Source: Nocardioides hwasunensis (GTDB lineage: Bacteria > Actinomycetota > Actinomycetes > Propionibacteriales > Nocardioidaceae). From it: DNA of 64,000 nucleotides. The stretch lies in contig NZ_JACXYY010000004.1 of NCBI RefSeq assembly GCF_014779665.1, forward strand, positions 310,001 through 374,000. The letters run 5' to 3'. The first letter of the stretch is position 1; each line of letters opens with the position of its first letter. Shown here piece by piece: positions 8,628 through 16,456 of the stretch. A program made the translations under genes and the position numbers. Under the pieces are notes generated by a model. That model did no database searches. It had not been told where the DNA came from and saw nothing but the letters and a program-made list of their open reading frames with translations.

Positions 8628-10207
8628 GACGCAACCCCTGCCCGGTCGGCCGTCGCCCGCTCGACCTCGAGCGCCAGGGCCACGCGGTCGAACTTCCCGT
8701 TGGGCGAGCGCGGCAGCTCCTCGCGCACGACCACCTCGGCGGGCACCATGAACAGGGGCAGGTCGCGCCGCAGCGCCTGGAGCAGCTCTGCCGGGTCGAG
8801 GTCGGCGCCGGCGACGGCGAGCACCACCCGGTGCCCCAGCCCCTCCTCCGGGACGCCGAGCGCGACGGCGTCGCGCACCATCCCGGTCTGGTAGGCCGCC
8901 TCCTCGATCTCGGTGGGGCTGACCCGGTATCCGGAGGTCTTGATCATCTCGTCGGTGCGTCCCACGAAGTAGAGGAACCCCTCCTCGTCGGCGACCACCG
9001 TGTCGCCGGACCACACGGCCAGCTCGGGTGCCTGCCAGTCGGCGACCCCCGCGAGCGGACGGAAGCGTTGCGCGGTGCGCTCGGGGTCGTTCCAGTAGCC
9101 CAGAGCGACCAGCGGGCCGCGGTGGACCAGCTCTCCCTCCTCCCCCGGCGCGCACGTGGTGCCGTCGGGGCGCAGGACCAGGATCTCGGCGTCGGGGATC
9201 GCCTTGCCGATGGAGTCGCCCCTGCGGTCGACCTCGGCGGGGTCGAGGTAGGTCGAGCGGAAGGCCTCGGTCAGGCCGTACATCAGGTAGGGCGCCGCGC
9301 CGGGGAAGGTGTCGCGCAGCTGCTTGAGCGTCGCGGCCGGCATCTTGCCCCCGGTGTTGGCGAAGTAGCGCAGCGACCGGGTGGCGTCCTCGGGCCAGGT
9401 CGCGTCCATCAGCTGGATCCACAACGGCGGGACGCAGGTGAGGCCGGTGACCTGGTGGCGCGCGCACAGGGTGACGAGGTCTCGGGCCGCGAGGTAGTTG
9501 GCGAGCACCACGTGCGCGCCGACCGCCATGGCCGTCGTCACCTGGCTCAGCCCGGCGTCGAAGCTCAGCGGCAGCGCGGACAGGATCACGTCGTCCGCGG
9601 TGTTGCCCAGATAGCTGCTGACGCTCTCGGCGCCGACCAGGAGGTTGCGGTGGCTGAGCACGACACCCTTCGGCGAGCCGGTGCTCCCGGACGTGTAGAG
9701 GATCGCTGCCCGGTCGCCGTCCGGCGGCCGCGGCGTGGGGACGGTCACGGCGGCCGTGCCTGCCAGGTCGGCGTACGCGTGCGTGGTGACCACCGACTGC
9801 GCCGCATCGCCCCGGTCGTCGACGACGATGACGTGGCGCAGGTCGCCGCCGTCCATCGAGCCCTCCAGCGACGCCCAGCGACGCGCCGTCGTCAGCAGCG
9901 CGACCGCGCCGCTGTCGTTGACCACGTGGCTCACCTGACGCGGCTTGAGCACCGGGTTGACCGGGACGAACGTGGCGCCCGCGGCCGAGGCGGCGAGGAG
10001 GGCGACGACCGTCTCGATCCGCTTGTCGAGGAACACCGCGACCCGGTCGCCGGGCCGCACCCCGAGGTCGACGAGGCCACCGGCGACGGCACGGACCTCC
10101 TGCCACACCTCGTCGTAGGTGCGGGTCGTCCGTCCGGCGGTCAGCGCCGGACGCTGCGGATGCCGCTCGGCGGCCTCCTCCAGCAGGTGGTGGACGCGCG
10201 TCCTCAT
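8624..10207 (-). CDS. AMP-forming acyl-CoA/acyl-ACP ligase
   Basis: Predicted 527-residue adenylating enzyme of the ANL superfamily. It carries the ATP-binding loop YTSGSTGSPKGVV (A3), the YGLTEAF motif (A5), SGDTV (A7), GYRVSPTEIEE (A8) and a near C-terminal PNGKFDR with the catalytic Lys (A10). It activates a carboxylate as the acyl-adenylate and passes it to CoA or, given the acyl carrier protein two genes on, to the phosphopantetheine arm. The ATG has an AAGGAG site 9 bases upstream. It resembles the ligases that sit beside fold-III decarboxylases in exosortase-A polysaccharide loci. It is operonic with the decarboxylase (4-base overlap) and follows the acyltransferase after 34 bases. The acyl substrate is unknown. 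Confidence 0.88.
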   Translation of the reverse strand: MRTRVHHLLEEAAERHPQRPALTAGRTTRTYDEVWQEVRAVAGGLVDLGVRPGDRVAVFLDKRIETVVALLAASAAGATFVPVNPVLKPRQVSHVVNDSGAVALLTTARRWASLEGSMDGGDLRHVIVVDDRGDAAQSVVTTHAYADLAGTAAVTVPTPRPPDGDRAAILYTSGSTGSPKGVVLSHRNLLVGAESVSSYLGNTADDVILSALPLSFDAGLSQVTTAMAVGAHVVLANYLAARDLVTLCARHQVTGLTCVPPLWIQLMDATWPEDATRSLRYFANTGGKMPAATLKQLRDTFPGAAPYLMYGLTEAFRSTYLDPAEVDRRGDSIGKAIPDAEILVLRPDGTTCAPGEEGELVHRGPLVALGYWNDPERTAQRFRPLAGVADWQAPELAVWSGDTVVADEEGFLYFVGRTDEMIKTSGYRVSPTEIEEAAYQTGMVRDAVALGVPEEGLGHRVVLAVAGADLDPAELLQALRRDLPLFMVPAEVVVREELPRSPNGKFDRVALALEVERATADRAGVAS

Positions 10208-10241
10208 CGTCGGTGCTCCTTCTTCCGCTCACGCATGCCGG

Positions 10242-11111
10242 TCACCAGGCCACGCAGGTGAGCTCGCTGTAGAGGTAGTCGACGTCCTCGGCCACCAGGT
10301 CGTCGCCTCGGAACATCTTGGGTCGTGGCCGAGCCAGGACGCGTGCGCCCGGCGGCGTCCAGCCCGCCACGCGCTCCTCGACGAGCGTCACGAGGGCGCC
10401 CTGCCGCAGGAGGTGGCTCGAGAGCCGAGGCCACGCCCGCGGCAGCAGCTCGGGCTCGGAGACGTGCAGCAGCGAGGCGAAGACCGGCAGGCCCTTGCGA
10501 CGGTCCTTGCGATGGATCACGTAGAGCGACCGACCGCCGACGTCCAGGACGACGTGCCGCGCAGCAGCGGCACCGCGGTGGTCGTCGAAGATCCGGCGCT
10601 GCTTACCGACCAGGCGACCGGCGATCTGGTCGGGGTCGGTGACCACCCGGACGCCGCGTGAGGGCACCGCGAAGTTCGGCACCAGCGCGGTCGTCGTGTC
10701 GAGGTGGCGGAACTTGAGCCGCTCGTTGAGCGCGACGACGTTGCCGCTGGGCGAGAGGTCGGTGAAGTGGTGGTCACGCTGTCCCAGCAGCGCGCGCAGC
10801 AACCGCAGACCTTGCGCCTGGTACGCCTCGTCGACGCACCACGCGCCGAGGTTGCACACGCGACGGGTGCGGCCCGCGACGGTGCGGTCGGCGTAGAACG
10901 CCAACGCGACCCCGACCACCTCTCCCTCGTCGCGCAGGTGGAACCCGTGGTTGGGCGCGTCGACCGACCACGTCGGCACCATCGCCCGGGCCCACTGGTC
11001 GGGACTGAGCCGGGGATTCAGGGCGCGGTTGAGGTAGGCCGCCACCTCGGGTACATCGGCCCCGGTGATCGGCACCAGCGCAACAGCCGTACCCCCCATG
11101 GCAGCAAGCAT
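10242..11111 (-). CDS. GNAT-like acyltransferase heading the ligase/decarboxylase/ACP operon
   Basis: Predicted protein of about 289 residues with the GNAT fold in its first half: ALVPITGADVPEVAAYLN (beta1-alpha1), VVGVALAFY (central strand), and CNLGAWCVDEAYQAQGLRLLRALLG, which resembles the acyl-CoA-binding segment after beta4. The second half (about 140 residues) is a further alpha/beta region without a recognised motif, possibly a second, degenerate GNAT domain. Start choice is uncertain: ATGs at 11111 and 11099 lack a good ribosome site, and a frame upstream runs into the regulatory motif at 11153. As first gene of the operon it is a candidate to transfer the ACP- or CoA-bound group onto a sugar or polymer amine. 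That role is inference. Confidence 0.68.
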   Translation of the reverse strand: MLAAMGGTAVALVPITGADVPEVAAYLNRALNPRLSPDQWARAMVPTWSVDAPNHGFHLRDEGEVVGVALAFYADRTVAGRTRRVCNLGAWCVDEAYQAQGLRLLRALLGQRDHHFTDLSPSGNVVALNERLKFRHLDTTTALVPNFAVPSRGVRVVTDPDQIAGRLVGKQRRIFDDHRGAAAARHVVLDVGGRSLYVIHRKDRRKGLPVFASLLHVSEPELLPRAWPRLSSHLLRQGALVTLVEERVAGWTPPGARVLARPRPKMFRGDDLVAEDVDYLYSELTCVAW

Positions 11112-11152
11112 CCGGCGCCGCGACGGCACTGCGGGCGGCCGCAGGGGCATTA

Positions 11153-11165
11153 CCCACAAATGGGG
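11153..11165. promoter_or_regulatory. CCC-N7-GGG inverted repeat, site B
   Basis: CCCACAAATGGGG, within TACCC...GGGTA symmetry (11151-11167). It lies between the divergent acyltransferase operon (minus) and the deacetylase gene (plus), centred about 48 and 59 bases from their starts, so it could serve both. Confidence 0.6.
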
Positions 11166-11205
11166 TATCGCCGCGCGAGGACCGCCCAGCTCGACGTCTG
11201 CCGCC

Positions 11206-11211
11206 TAGCGT
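11206..11211 (+). promoter_or_regulatory. -10 box TAGCGT for the deacetylase gene
   Basis: TAGCGT matches the actinobacterial TAnnnT -10 consensus and ends 6 bases before the ATG at 11218, the spacing expected of a leaderless transcript. No Shine-Dalgarno is present. Site B lies about 45 bases upstream. Confidence 0.6.
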
Positions 11212-11217
11212 CGCGGC

Positions 11218-11892
11218 ATGAGCATGGGGGCCCGGACTCGCATCAACGTCTGCTTCCACGGCATCGGCACGCCGGCGCGGGTGCTCGAGACGGGTGAGGC
11301 GCCGTACTGGATCGACCACAGGACCTACCTGGACGTGCTGGACGCCGTGGCCGAGGACCCTCGCGTCCGGATCAGCTTCGACGACGGGAACTCCTCCGAC
11401 ATCGAGCTGGGTCTGCCGGGGCTGCTCGAGCGTGGGCTGACCGCGACGTTCTTCGTGCTCGCCGGTCGGCTGGACCGGCCCGGGAGCCTCGGGACCTCGG
11501 ACGTCCAGGCCCTCCGGCAGGCCGGGATGACCATCGGCACGCACGGGATGGACCACCGACCGTGGCGCGGCCTCGACGCGGGCCACCGCCGCCGCGAGCT
11601 CGAGGAGGCCCGGCAGGTCCTCGCCAGGATCGCCGGCACGCCCGTGACCGAGGCGGCGCTGCCGCTCGGGAGGTACGACCGCGAGCTGCTCGGGCACCTG
11701 CGCGCGCTCGGCTACACCGCCGTGCACACCAGCGATCGCCGTTGGGCTCGAGAAGGATCCTGGCTCCAGCCCCGGTTCTCGGTCCGCGACGGCGACACCG
11801 CCGAGACGGTCCGCACGACGATGCTGGGGCGTCAGTCGCCCGCCCGTCTGGCCGAGCGGGTCCTCGTCGGCACGGTCAAGCGCCTGCGCTGA
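11218..11892 (+). CDS. Polysaccharide deacetylase (NodB-type)
   Basis: Predicted 224-residue carbohydrate esterase 4-like enzyme that removes N- or O-acetyl groups from polysaccharide or a sugar intermediate. RISFDDGN supplies the metal-binding and catalytic Asp pair (motif 1); GTHGMDHR supplies the His-x3-His zinc site (motif 2); ALPLGRYD sits where motif 3 is expected. No signal peptide or membrane helix is visible, so it may act in the cytoplasm or leave by an unknown route. The ATG is preceded at 6 bases by TAGCGT, fitting leaderless translation. Its last 17 bases overlap the convergent glycosyltransferase gene. It may trim acetamido groups made by the sugar-amine genes of the same cluster. 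Confidence 0.85.
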   Translation: MSMGARTRINVCFHGIGTPARVLETGEAPYWIDHRTYLDVLDAVAEDPRVRISFDDGNSSDIELGLPGLLERGLTATFFVLAGRLDRPGSLGTSDVQALRQAGMTIGTHGMDHRPWRGLDAGHRRRELEEARQVLARIAGTPVTEAALPLGRYDRELLGHLRALGYTAVHTSDRRWAREGSWLQPRFSVRDGDTAETVRTTMLGRQSPARLAERVLVGTVKRLR

Positions 11893-12808
11893 CCGCGTCG
11901 AGCCACTCGGGCCCTCGCGGTCCCCGCAACAGGTCCGGCCGGAGCAGCACCCTCGTGGCGAGGCGACACGTTTCGCGACCGAGCAGGGCACGACTCGACT
12001 CGCGAGCGAGCAGAGCGGTCCAGAACGCAGCGCTGCGCACCGCACCGTGCCGGGCGCGGTAGAGGCGCCAGCGGTTCGCGACCAGCAGCGGCCACAGACG
12101 CGTGGACGTGGCAGAACCGCCCTCGAGGTGCACGGCCGCGGCCGAGGGGACGTAACGCACCGCGAAGCCGCGGTCGCCGGCCCGCAGGTGGAACTCGGTC
12201 TCCTCCGAGTAGAGGAAGTAGCCCTCGTCCCACTCACCGCAGGCTAGCCAGCACCCGGCATCGACCAGCTGGGTCGATCCTTCGGCCCAGTCGACGTCCT
12301 GCTCGAGCGCGTACGCACCCGGATCCGTCACCAGCTCGCCGAGCAGGGGGTACCGACCCGCGCGGACCGCGCCGAGGACTGCGTCGCCCAGCCCTCGCAG
12401 CACGGTGGGCGTGCGCCGCATCGAGTGGATCAACTCCCCCGTCGCGTCCTGCAGGCGAGGTACGACGACACCCGCCCCGGTGCGTCGCATCACCGCGAGC
12501 AGCTCGGCGACGCACCCGGGCTCGAGCCGGACATCGGGGTTGAGCACGAGCACCGCCGAATGTGGTGGCGCCGCGGCAACTGCTGCGTTGATCCCGGCCG
12601 CGTATCCCCGGTTGTCCGCGAGCGCCAGCAGCGTGGCGTCGGGCGCCGTCCTGGCCAGGACGGCGAGCGTGTGATCCGCGGACGCGTTGTCCGCGACGAC
12701 GAGGTCCCACGGCACCTCCCCCAGACCCGCGTCGAGCGAGGCCACGAGGCCCGGCACCACGTCGGCACTGTTGTAGGTGACCACCACCACTGCCACACGC
12801 TCCGTCAT
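11876..12808 (-). CDS. Family 2 glycosyltransferase (rhamnosyltransferase-like)
   Basis: Predicted 310-residue GT-A fold enzyme that adds one sugar to the lipid-linked repeat unit at the cytoplasmic membrane face. The nucleotide-binding start VVVVTYNSADVV, the ADNASAD segment, ADNRGYAAGINAAV and VLNPDVRL (the D-x-D-equivalent metal site) match WbbL/RfbF-type rhamnosyltransferases; a second part contains GYFLYSEETEFHLRA, with the acidic pair expected of the catalytic base. The start overlaps the polymerase stop by 4 bases, and it is the last gene of the 19078-11876 operon. Its 3' end runs 17 bases into the convergent deacetylase gene. Donor sugar is not certain. Confidence 0.88.
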   Translation of the reverse strand: MTERVAVVVVTYNSADVVPGLVASLDAGLGEVPWDLVVADNASADHTLAVLARTAPDATLLALADNRGYAAGINAAVAAAPPHSAVLVLNPDVRLEPGCVAELLAVMRRTGAGVVVPRLQDATGELIHSMRRTPTVLRGLGDAVLGAVRAGRYPLLGELVTDPGAYALEQDVDWAEGSTQLVDAGCWLACGEWDEGYFLYSEETEFHLRAGDRGFAVRYVPSAAAVHLEGGSATSTRLWPLLVANRWRLYRARHGAVRSAAFWTALLARESSRALLGRETCRLATRVLLRPDLLRGPRGPEWLDAVSAGA

Positions 12809-14262
12809 CGAACCAGCTCCTCGGGTCGTGCCGGGGCACGTCGGTGGTCGTGCGGCCGGTAGGGACTTCTCGGATCCTCCGTCGTCGACAGGCGCCAGCA
12901 GGCCCCGGCGAGCCCGACCAGGAGCATCATCATGCCGGCTGCCATCGGGAAGCCCAGGGCGTCGAAGGTGGCGAAGCTGACCATGACGCCCAGCGTCGAG
13001 GCGGCGATGGCCAGGCTCAGGTCTCGCGAGGCGGGCTCGAACGCTCGCCGTCGTGCAGCGTTGGCCTGCAGGAAGGCCACCACCAGGAACGTCGTCGCCA
13101 CCAGCAGCCCGATCAGGCCCAGCTCGACGGTGAAGATCAGGTACTGGTTGTCGACGATGCGGTAGTAGCGAGGGACGAATGTGAACAGCCCCCGACCGAG
13201 GAGCGGGTTGTCACCGATGACGTCGAAGAGGACGTCGTAGTCGCTCGTGCGGCCACTGATGCTGGGGTCGTCGAAGAGGTTGCGGAACAGGGAGATCAGG
13301 GTCCCTACGAGGCCCGGGACAGCCATGCGCAGTCCCACCACCGCGACGGGGAGAAGCAGCAGCGCCCGGACGCGCCACTTCGCAGGCCACCCGATGAGCA
13401 GCATCGTGAAGGCAAACCCGATCACCAGCACCGCCGACCTCGACACCGACATGTTGCAGCCGACGAAGATCACCACGGCGGGAAGGACAGCGAGCGGGCG
13501 GCAGCGAAGGCGGATCATGCGGTGGACCGCCAGAGGAAGGATCCCACCCAGGACGACTCCGTACTCGATCGGGTGGACTGCGGTCGCTGACACGCGGTTC
13601 AGGATCGAGCGCGAGTCGACCGCGCCGAAGTCCGAGTTCGCGCTGAGGCCCGGGAGGTCGAAGAACACGGCGATGTTGAGCCCGGTGGCGAACTGGAGGA
13701 TGCCGATCGCCCCGACGAACGCACCGACCCAGACCAGCCAGTCGACGACCTTCTCCAGGTCCGCCCACGACCGCAGCCCCTCGGCGGTCATCAGCACGAT
13801 GCCCATCCAGCCGGCAAACGACAGCAGTCCTCTGTCGGCCGCGCTGACCATCGCGTCCGTCGTCTGGGTGACCGTCGGTGGGACCAGCGTCCAGAACTCG
13901 TCGGTGACCTGCCGGATGTCGGGCGGGGCGTACCAGCCCTGCAGCATCCCGCTCGCGTAGCTCCCCAGGACCGCAGCAGTGAGCAGCGCCACCGTGATGC
14001 GCGTCGGCGTGAACCTCTTGACCGGGTTCGTGCCGCCCACGGTCGCGGCCACCCACCATGCCAGGGCGCAGATCCCCACCATGTTGGCCGGCGTGCCGGG
14101 CGCACCCAGCGGTCGGAAGATCAGCTGGGAGGGAACACAGAGGAGCAGGACGACGTAGAGGACGACGAACCCGACGGCAGGCAGCCGCAGTGCGCTCGAC
14201 CCCGCGGGGACCGAGGACGCACGCGATGTCGGTCCGGCCGTGCGGGCTCGCCGCGAGATCAC
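12805..14262 (-). CDS. O-antigen ligase/polymerase family membrane protein (Wzy-like)
   Basis: Predicted 485-residue integral membrane protein with about 11-12 hydrophobic segments and the large periplasm-facing loop typical of Wzy/WaaL proteins, here around NPLLGRGLFTFVPRYYRIVDNQYL, containing the conserved GxG-x-N/H region. In this context it would polymerise lipid-linked repeat units after Wzx has flipped them. The start overlaps the co-polymerase stop by 4 bases and its stop overlaps the next glycosyltransferase start. Both tails are long, charged and probably cytoplasmic. Polymerase rather than ligase is inferred from the neighbouring wzx and wzz-like genes. Confidence 0.85.
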   Translation of the reverse strand: MISRRARTAGPTSRASSVPAGSSALRLPAVGFVVLYVVLLLCVPSQLIFRPLGAPGTPANMVGICALAWWVAATVGGTNPVKRFTPTRITVALLTAAVLGSYASGMLQGWYAPPDIRQVTDEFWTLVPPTVTQTTDAMVSAADRGLLSFAGWMGIVLMTAEGLRSWADLEKVVDWLVWVGAFVGAIGILQFATGLNIAVFFDLPGLSANSDFGAVDSRSILNRVSATAVHPIEYGVVLGGILPLAVHRMIRLRCRPLAVLPAVVIFVGCNMSVSRSAVLVIGFAFTMLLIGWPAKWRVRALLLLPVAVVGLRMAVPGLVGTLISLFRNLFDDPSISGRTSDYDVLFDVIGDNPLLGRGLFTFVPRYYRIVDNQYLIFTVELGLIGLLVATTFLVVAFLQANAARRRAFEPASRDLSLAIAASTLGVMVSFATFDALGFPMAAGMMMLLVGLAGACWRLSTTEDPRSPYRPHDHRRAPARPEELVR

Positions 14263-15152
14263 CGGCCGCTACCCACTCTCGGGCCTCGGCCCGGACGCGG
14301 CCGGTTCCTCTTGCCCGTGCGCTCGGCAGGGGCTGGCTGGCGCCTCGGGTGGAAGTCGAGCACCAGTCCATCCGGTCCCACCGCACCGGGTCGCTCGTGC
14401 CCGTGGCCGACCTCCGCGCCCGGGGATGCGGCCGGTGTCGCACTGTGCGAGCCCGCGTGCGTCACGGCGTCGTCGTGCTCGGCCCCGGTCGGGTCGACGT
14501 CGTCCAGATCGTCCTCTCCCAGGGCATCGCGTCGACCCGCGCGACGTGCCGCACGCCTCAGCAGCAGTCGGTCCAGGCCGAAGGTCGCGATCAGCGTGAG
14601 CAACCCGACCACGGCCAGCAACGCGGCAAGGGCCCTGAGCTTGCTGCCCGGCAGCGCCTCCGCGGACCTGCTGACGCTCGACCTGATCGCGCTGATGTAC
14701 TGCGTCTGGGGCACGTCGACCTCGTCCTGGATGCGACGCAGCTCCCTGTCGATCCACGTCATCATCGCGTCGCGCGTCTCCGTGGCGAGCTCGGCATTGC
14801 TGTCCTTCGCCGTCACGGTGATCAGCGGACCGGTGCCGGGCACGACGGCGATCGCGTACTCGGCGTCGAGTCCCTCGGCCTTCATCTCCTTCTCGACGTC
14901 CTTGGTGGAGGCGGCGCCGGCGACGAGCGAGGCTGCTGTCGTGAGGCCGTCCTGCAGGTTCAGGTAGGGGTTGACAGGCCGCTCCGTGCCGGACGCGGTC
15001 GGCGGGAGGAGGAACAGCATCTGACCCGTGGACTGGTAGGTCGTCGGGACGTAGGTGATGACGGCGGCGGCACCGGCAGCGAGCACGACCATGCCGGCGA
15101 GCACGACATACCACCTCCGGACGAGCACCGAGAGGGCATCGATCAGGTACAC
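14259..15152 (-). CDS. Polysaccharide co-polymerase/chain-length regulator (Wzz-like)
   Basis: Predicted 297-residue membrane protein with the Wzz topology: N-terminal helix (about residues 14-36, VVLAGMVVLAAGAAAVI), an extracytoplasmic domain with Pro-rich NPYLNLQDG and coiled region, then a second helix (about 185-207). After it comes an unusual 90-residue tail rich in Arg, Asp, His and Pro, with no Walker motif, so no fused tyrosine kinase. The GTG start has AAGGAG 7 bases upstream and overlaps the preceding glycosyltransferase by 10 bases. It sets chain length together with the adjacent Wzy-like polymerase. The kinase partner, if any, lies outside the window. Confidence 0.82.
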   Translation of the reverse strand: MYLIDALSVLVRRWYVVLAGMVVLAAGAAAVITYVPTTYQSTGQMLFLLPPTASGTERPVNPYLNLQDGLTTAASLVAGAASTKDVEKEMKAEGLDAEYAIAVVPGTGPLITVTAKDSNAELATETRDAMMTWIDRELRRIQDEVDVPQTQYISAIRSSVSRSAEALPGSKLRALAALLAVVGLLTLIATFGLDRLLLRRAARRAGRRDALGEDDLDDVDPTGAEHDDAVTHAGSHSATPAASPGAEVGHGHERPGAVGPDGLVLDFHPRRQPAPAERTGKRNRPRPGRGPRVGSGR

Positions 15153-16456
15153 AGCAGATCTCCTTGGGTTCCGTGGTCCGCCACGTCGGGTGGCTCGACG
15201 TCTGGGAGGTTGAGCGGCTTGACCGCGGCGACGTCCATGCGCCCTGCGGCGAGTGCCTCGATCGCGGCGACCACCTGTGCTCCGGTGATGCCCCAGGTGT
15301 CGCCGGCGGTGTCGCTCGCCGCCCGACGGGCGGTCGCGGGCGTGGTCTGACCGACCGCCGCTTCGAGGGCCGAGGCGATCGAGGCCGGTGTCGCGGCGGC
15401 CCACACCGCGTGGGGCGTCCGGAAGTCGGCACGGGCGTCCGGCGAGTCGTTGACCACCGGGATGCAGCCCGCCGCAAGCATCTCGTAGGCGACCAGCGAG
15501 ATGTTGGTGAACGACATCGCCAAGCCGGCCGCACATTGGTTGTAGAGCTCGTTGAGCTCGGCGGGTGTCGGACGTCCGTGCTGGACGACGGGGAAGTCGA
15601 CGTCGTGGACGGTGGCGCCGTAGACGTGGATCTCCTGGTCGGGTCGTCGCCGGTGGAACTCTGCCAGCGCCAGCGTCGCGAGCCGGTAGCCGCGTCTGGC
15701 CACTGGTGGACGGGCGTAGAAGGCGACGCCGGACCGCGGTCCGGCGTTCTCGAACGAGTAGGTCGAGGTGTCGCGGCCGAAGAGGACCTCGACCGACGGC
15801 GCACCTGCGGCGGTGAGGCGGTCATGGACCATCCGGCCCAGGGCGATGTTGGCGAACCCGAAGTGATAGGTGTCTGCGGCCAGTGCATGGTCGGAGCCGT
15901 GCGGGTAGAACATCGGCTCGTAGTCCTGGATGAAGTACGCGCGGTGCACCGGGTCTCGTCCACGCGACGCCAGCACGTGGGCGCTCTCCCAACCGGTCGC
16001 GACCACCACATCCAGGCCCTCGAACCCTTGCGACAGGTCTCGCACGCCCACTGACAGGTGCGGCCAACCACGGCCGATGTTCGCCGCGGCCTCGCTGAGG
16101 CTGCCGTTGTGACGGTCGTGGAGGACGACCTCGCACACGTGACCGGCGGCCTGCAGTGCCTGCACCATGCGGAACATCGTGGTGTGCCCACCCGACCCCA
16201 CAGCAGGCGGCGTGCACAGCCACCCCACCCGCAGGGACCGAGGCGTGGGGACGGGCACGGCCGCCAGCAGGTCGAGGGTTGCGGAGTCGGCGATGTCGCC
16301 GGGCAGTAGCCCGAAGTCCAGCTCACCCGCGTCGAGCCTCTGGTAGGCACGCCGCACGGCTCGACGTGCGAGCCCGGCCGTCCCCTCGGCTCGCAGCTTG
16401 GTGGCCACGCTGGTGCCGAGCGCTCGGGCTCGGCGTGACTGATCACGAACGCTCAT
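15143..16456 (-). CDS. GT4-like glycosyltransferase (WsaF-type)
   Basis: Predicted 437-residue GT-B fold transferase acting in the cytoplasm. After about 70 variable residues, VGWLCTPPAVGSGGHTTMFRMVQAL is the N-lobe start. FIQDYEPMFYPHG and FANIALGRMV match rhamnan-type transferases such as WsaF; NISLVAYEMLAAGCIPVVND is the donor-binding E-x7-E-like region of the C-lobe. The start overlaps the flippase stop by 14 bases and the stop overlaps the co-polymerase start by 10. Operon position and the family both suggest transfer of a deoxyhexose such as rhamnose, but this is not certain. Confidence 0.87.
   Translation of the reverse strand: MSVRDQSRRARALGTSVATKLRAEGTAGLARRAVRRAYQRLDAGELDFGLLPGDIADSATLDLLAAVPVPTPRSLRVGWLCTPPAVGSGGHTTMFRMVQALQAAGHVCEVVLHDRHNGSLSEAAANIGRGWPHLSVGVRDLSQGFEGLDVVVATGWESAHVLASRGRDPVHRAYFIQDYEPMFYPHGSDHALAADTYHFGFANIALGRMVHDRLTAAGAPSVEVLFGRDTSTYSFENAGPRSGVAFYARPPVARRGYRLATLALAEFHRRRPDQEIHVYGATVHDVDFPVVQHGRPTPAELNELYNQCAAGLAMSFTNISLVAYEMLAAGCIPVVNDSPDARADFRTPHAVWAAATPASIASALEAAVGQTTPATARRAASDTAGDTWGITGAQVVAAIEALAAGRMDVAAVKPLNLPDVEPPDVADHGTQGDLLCT

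Noticed and set aside
10204..10434. Possible small gene between the ligase and the acyltransferase
   Set aside because: It overlaps the conserved C-terminal part of the acyltransferase in another frame and is almost only Arg, Gly and Pro.
7407..11111. A full exosortase/PEP-CTERM system
   Set aside because: The ligase, decarboxylase and ACP resemble exosortase-A companions, but no exosortase or PEP-CTERM tail was found among the predicted proteins.
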